NCBI GenBank assembly: GCA_000827265.1
Contig: KN834811.1
Location: forward strand, 287,392-298,327
Origin: Collybiopsis luxurians FD-317 M1
Taxonomy: Eukaryota; Basidiomycota; Agaricomycetes; Agaricales; Omphalotaceae
Reading direction: 5' to 3'
Length of the DNA: 10,936 nucleotides
Part shown: positions 9,412 to 10,936 of the stretch, piece after piece
Layout: every line of letters begins with the position of its first letter
How positions within the stretch are numbered: the first letter of the stretch is position 1
Program-made: the position numbers and the translations under genes
The notes under the pieces: model-generated
What the model saw: the letters and a program-made list of their open reading frames with translations, nothing else
The model's database searches: none
Told to the model about the DNA's origin: nothing

Positions 9412-9962
9412 CTAGGGTTGTGCATGGTTGGGTCACTGACTAATGACCCAACCCAACCCAACATAGCATGACCTGACCTGATCTAATCCAGCTCAACGGT
9501 TAGTGAGGGTCAAAAGTCGTGGTCAGCATTTCTGACCCCCAGATCTGATCCAGGGGTCAGTGTGCCCAGGCTTGAAAAGGGGCTGAGCAATTTAGTACTC
9601 ATACATAAGATGCTCTATACCAGGAGATGCTTCTTTATCAACTGAAATTCCTTCTAAGATGCTACATTGGGGTGGGTACTGGGAAATGAATTATTGCTCA
9701 ACAACCTGGGTCAGGTGACCACACTGTCTTTGGCTTCAATGCAAAGTTTTGAACCAGGGATAAGGACTGCTATATAGATAAGCTAGAGGATAATAGGTAG
9801 TTGGTCAAATATATATTTGTATAAATGAATTTTGCACTTGTTGTGCTTAGCTCAAATAATATTTTGCAGCATGGGTCAACCCTAACTTTGACCCAAACCC
9901 AACCTGACCCTGACCCATCGAACCTAGGGTTCATGACCCAACCTGACCATGCACAACCCTAG
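9412..9962. mobile_element. 551-bp non-autonomous MITE-like element, hAT-like ends
   Basis: The ends are perfect 17-bp inverted repeats, CTAGGGTTGTGCATGGT, flanked by the 6-bp direct repeat ATACAT. After the 17 bp the right end has a 5-bp insertion and then matches again (TGGGTCA). The interior has no coding potential. Eleven copies of TGACCC or its complement GGGTCA are present: five within 150 bp of the left end (9430, 9444, 9507, 9533, 9554), one in the middle (9708) and five within 90 bp of the right end (9873, 9889, 9905, 9911, 9934). Subterminal motif clusters of this kind are known in hAT elements as transposase binding sites. hAT elements make 8-bp duplications; read that way with a TAGGG end, the flanks match at only 6 of 8 positions, so superfamily placement is uncertain. 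It would depend on a transposase encoded elsewhere. Confidence 0.82.
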
Positions 9963-9968
9963 ATACAT
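9963..9968. repeat. Right target site duplication of the MITE
   Basis: ATACAT, identical to 9406-9411, directly after the right CCCTAG end. Confidence 0.75.
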
Positions 9969-10691
9969 TAATTTGTGATTTACATATAGAATGTCAGATC
10001 AAATTACCTTCCTTGAGAATACTTGGATTTTTGACCTGGTTATTCCTTACTGAATACCTGGGTCATGACTTGGCCCCTGGCATTGCAGACTGCTGATCTT
10101 TTGCTGCAGAGTTGCTAAGTGTTACATTTTTGTACTGACTGGTGACTCTAAAGACAGTGCAAACAGTTGGGGACTCTGTAGCTTTTGGCTTTTGCTGTAC
10201 AGTTGTAACATAGATTTGTAACTTGGTTTGCCATGGCACTTTTACTTGACTGTTTATATTTAGTTCAATACAATCTATTTGAAAGTCCCTACATGTTATC
10301 TACAATTTTGATTGCCATTCAAGGTAGTGGGCTCTGCCACTTGCTTGTGCTACTTGGCTATAGGTTATAGGGATATGCTAATAACAAGACAATAATATCA
10401 TGGGCACTTGCAACATCTGGAAAAGCACCTTTTGCCCAGGCAAGTACCAGAGGTCTGAGGTCACCCAGGAAGTTGGCCAAATCCTAGGAACCCTCAGGCA
10501 CTCTCAAGCACTCTAAGTTGCTTAGGTTTGTCACAGATTCCTCATATCACTCTCTAAACACTCTTTAGTCATAGTAACTCAGTCATCATTTTCCTTCATC
10601 TTATCTTTTGATCTAATCTCTTTATCTTATCTATTTGATCTTATCTGTGCCATGTATTATCAATACATTACTGTAAGTAGTATAGTAGCTT
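9969..10691. other. Non-coding stretch, possible beginning of an LTR
   Basis: No open frame of interest. The part near 10593-10650 is rich in ATCTTATCT and TTGATCT motifs in imperfect repetition. Around 10332-10358 a diverged double copy of the later 13-bp unit can be read (TGCCACTTGCTTGTGCTACTT). This suggests the region and the downstream tandem array form one unit. No clear TG...CA boundary could be set. Confidence 0.35.
10652..10668. repeat. Short perfect inverted repeat
   Basis: ATGTATT, a 3-base spacer, then AATACAT. It is a 7-bp stem just upstream of the tandem array. Without a following T run there is no reason to call it a terminator. Confidence 0.55.
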
Positions 10692-10802
10692 ATGCCACTA
10701 GCTTGTGCCACTAGTCTGTGCCACTAGTCTGTGCCACTAGTCTGTGCCACTAGCCTGTGCCACTAGCCTGTGCCACTAGTCTGTGCCACTAGTCTGTGCC
10801 AC
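10692..10802. repeat. 13-bp tandem repeat, about 8.5 copies
   Basis: The unit is GTGCCACTAGTCT. Eight full units (first 10692-10704, variant start AT and end CTT) are followed by a 7-base partial unit (10796-10802). Variation is confined to one or two positions: CTAGTCT in five units, CTAGCCT in two and CTAGCTT in the first. This indicates recent local expansion. The array lies 55 bp upstream of a strong TATA box, a usual place for enhancer-like repeats in an LTR U3. Confidence 0.92.
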
Positions 10803-10857
10803 AGGACCAGGGTTAGGTATCATAGGTCTGACAGTATCTAGGGTCCTAGTACACATG

Positions 10858-10936
10858 TATATAAGTAGATTGGTCTGTGGCCTAACACCCCAGACTTAAC
10901 AACATCTTTTCTGCCTTCTCAGAAGCAACTCTTCCT
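10858..10936 (+). promoter_or_regulatory. TATA promoter, possibly of an LTR cut by the window end
   Basis: TATATAAG lies at 10858-10865, with start-like sequence expected around 10885-10900, followed by a C/T-rich leader to the end of the window. No ATG-led frame is visible before the edge. Together with the tandem repeats upstream this resembles U3/R of an LTR retrotransposon, but it could equally be the promoter of an ordinary gene beyond the window. Confidence 0.4.

Noticed and set aside
9412..9440. CTAGGGTT/AACCCTAG as telomere repeats
   Set aside because: The motif occurs as single copies at the inverted ends (plus one internal copy), not as a tandem TTAGGG array.
10658..10802. Tandem array as a CRISPR array
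   Set aside because: The 13-bp units abut directly with no spacers, and the genome is eukaryotic.

Overview
The window looks like accessory, transposon-rich DNA from a mushroom-forming basidiomycete (Agaricomycete). The signs are short GT-AG introns of about 50-75 nt, a histone H4 gene split by two of them, a wax-synthase-like membrane acyltransferase of the kind common in agarics, and a DDE transposase whose architecture I recognise from Agaricomycete genomes. All recognisable genes are on the + strand. No intact, unbroken protein-coding gene can be confirmed in these 10.9 kb.

Layout. (1) 1-698: flank and promoter region with a CCAAT box and TATA boxes. (2) 699-1112: histone H4-like gene in three exons. 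The histone fold (D24 to residue 102) is complete, but the canonical GKGGKG-type tail is absent and the best start codon is out of frame by what looks like a 4-base loss. (3) 1877-3051: full-length wax synthase/Tri7-like acyltransferase pseudogene with three in-frame stops and one homopolymer frameshift. (4) 3306-6912: a complete but dead 3.6-kb DNA transposon with 29-bp terminal inverted repeats. It carries a transposase pseudogene with at least three introns, a winged-helix region and an identifiable D, D and E triad. It is broken by six in-frame stops, a 1-base loss and an 11-bp tandem duplication, and holds an unexplained ~330-bp internal segment. (5) 6913-9405: about 2.5 kb with no gene I can support. 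(6) 9412-9962: a 551-bp non-autonomous, hAT-like element with 17-bp terminal inverted repeats, a 6-bp target duplication and eleven TGACCC/GGGTCA motifs. (7) 9969-10936: non-coding DNA with a 13-bp tandem array and a strong TATA box, possibly the U3 part of an LTR cut by the window end.

The parts do not form a pathway. They read as a decaying accessory region. Most premature stops in both large pseudogenes can be explained by single C:G to T:A transitions, which suggests a shared mutational process such as methylated-cytosine deamination or RIP-like mutation. The most interesting items are the tail-less H4, the cysteine-rich insert between the second D and the E of the transposase, the internal segment of the transposon, and the motif-dense MITE.
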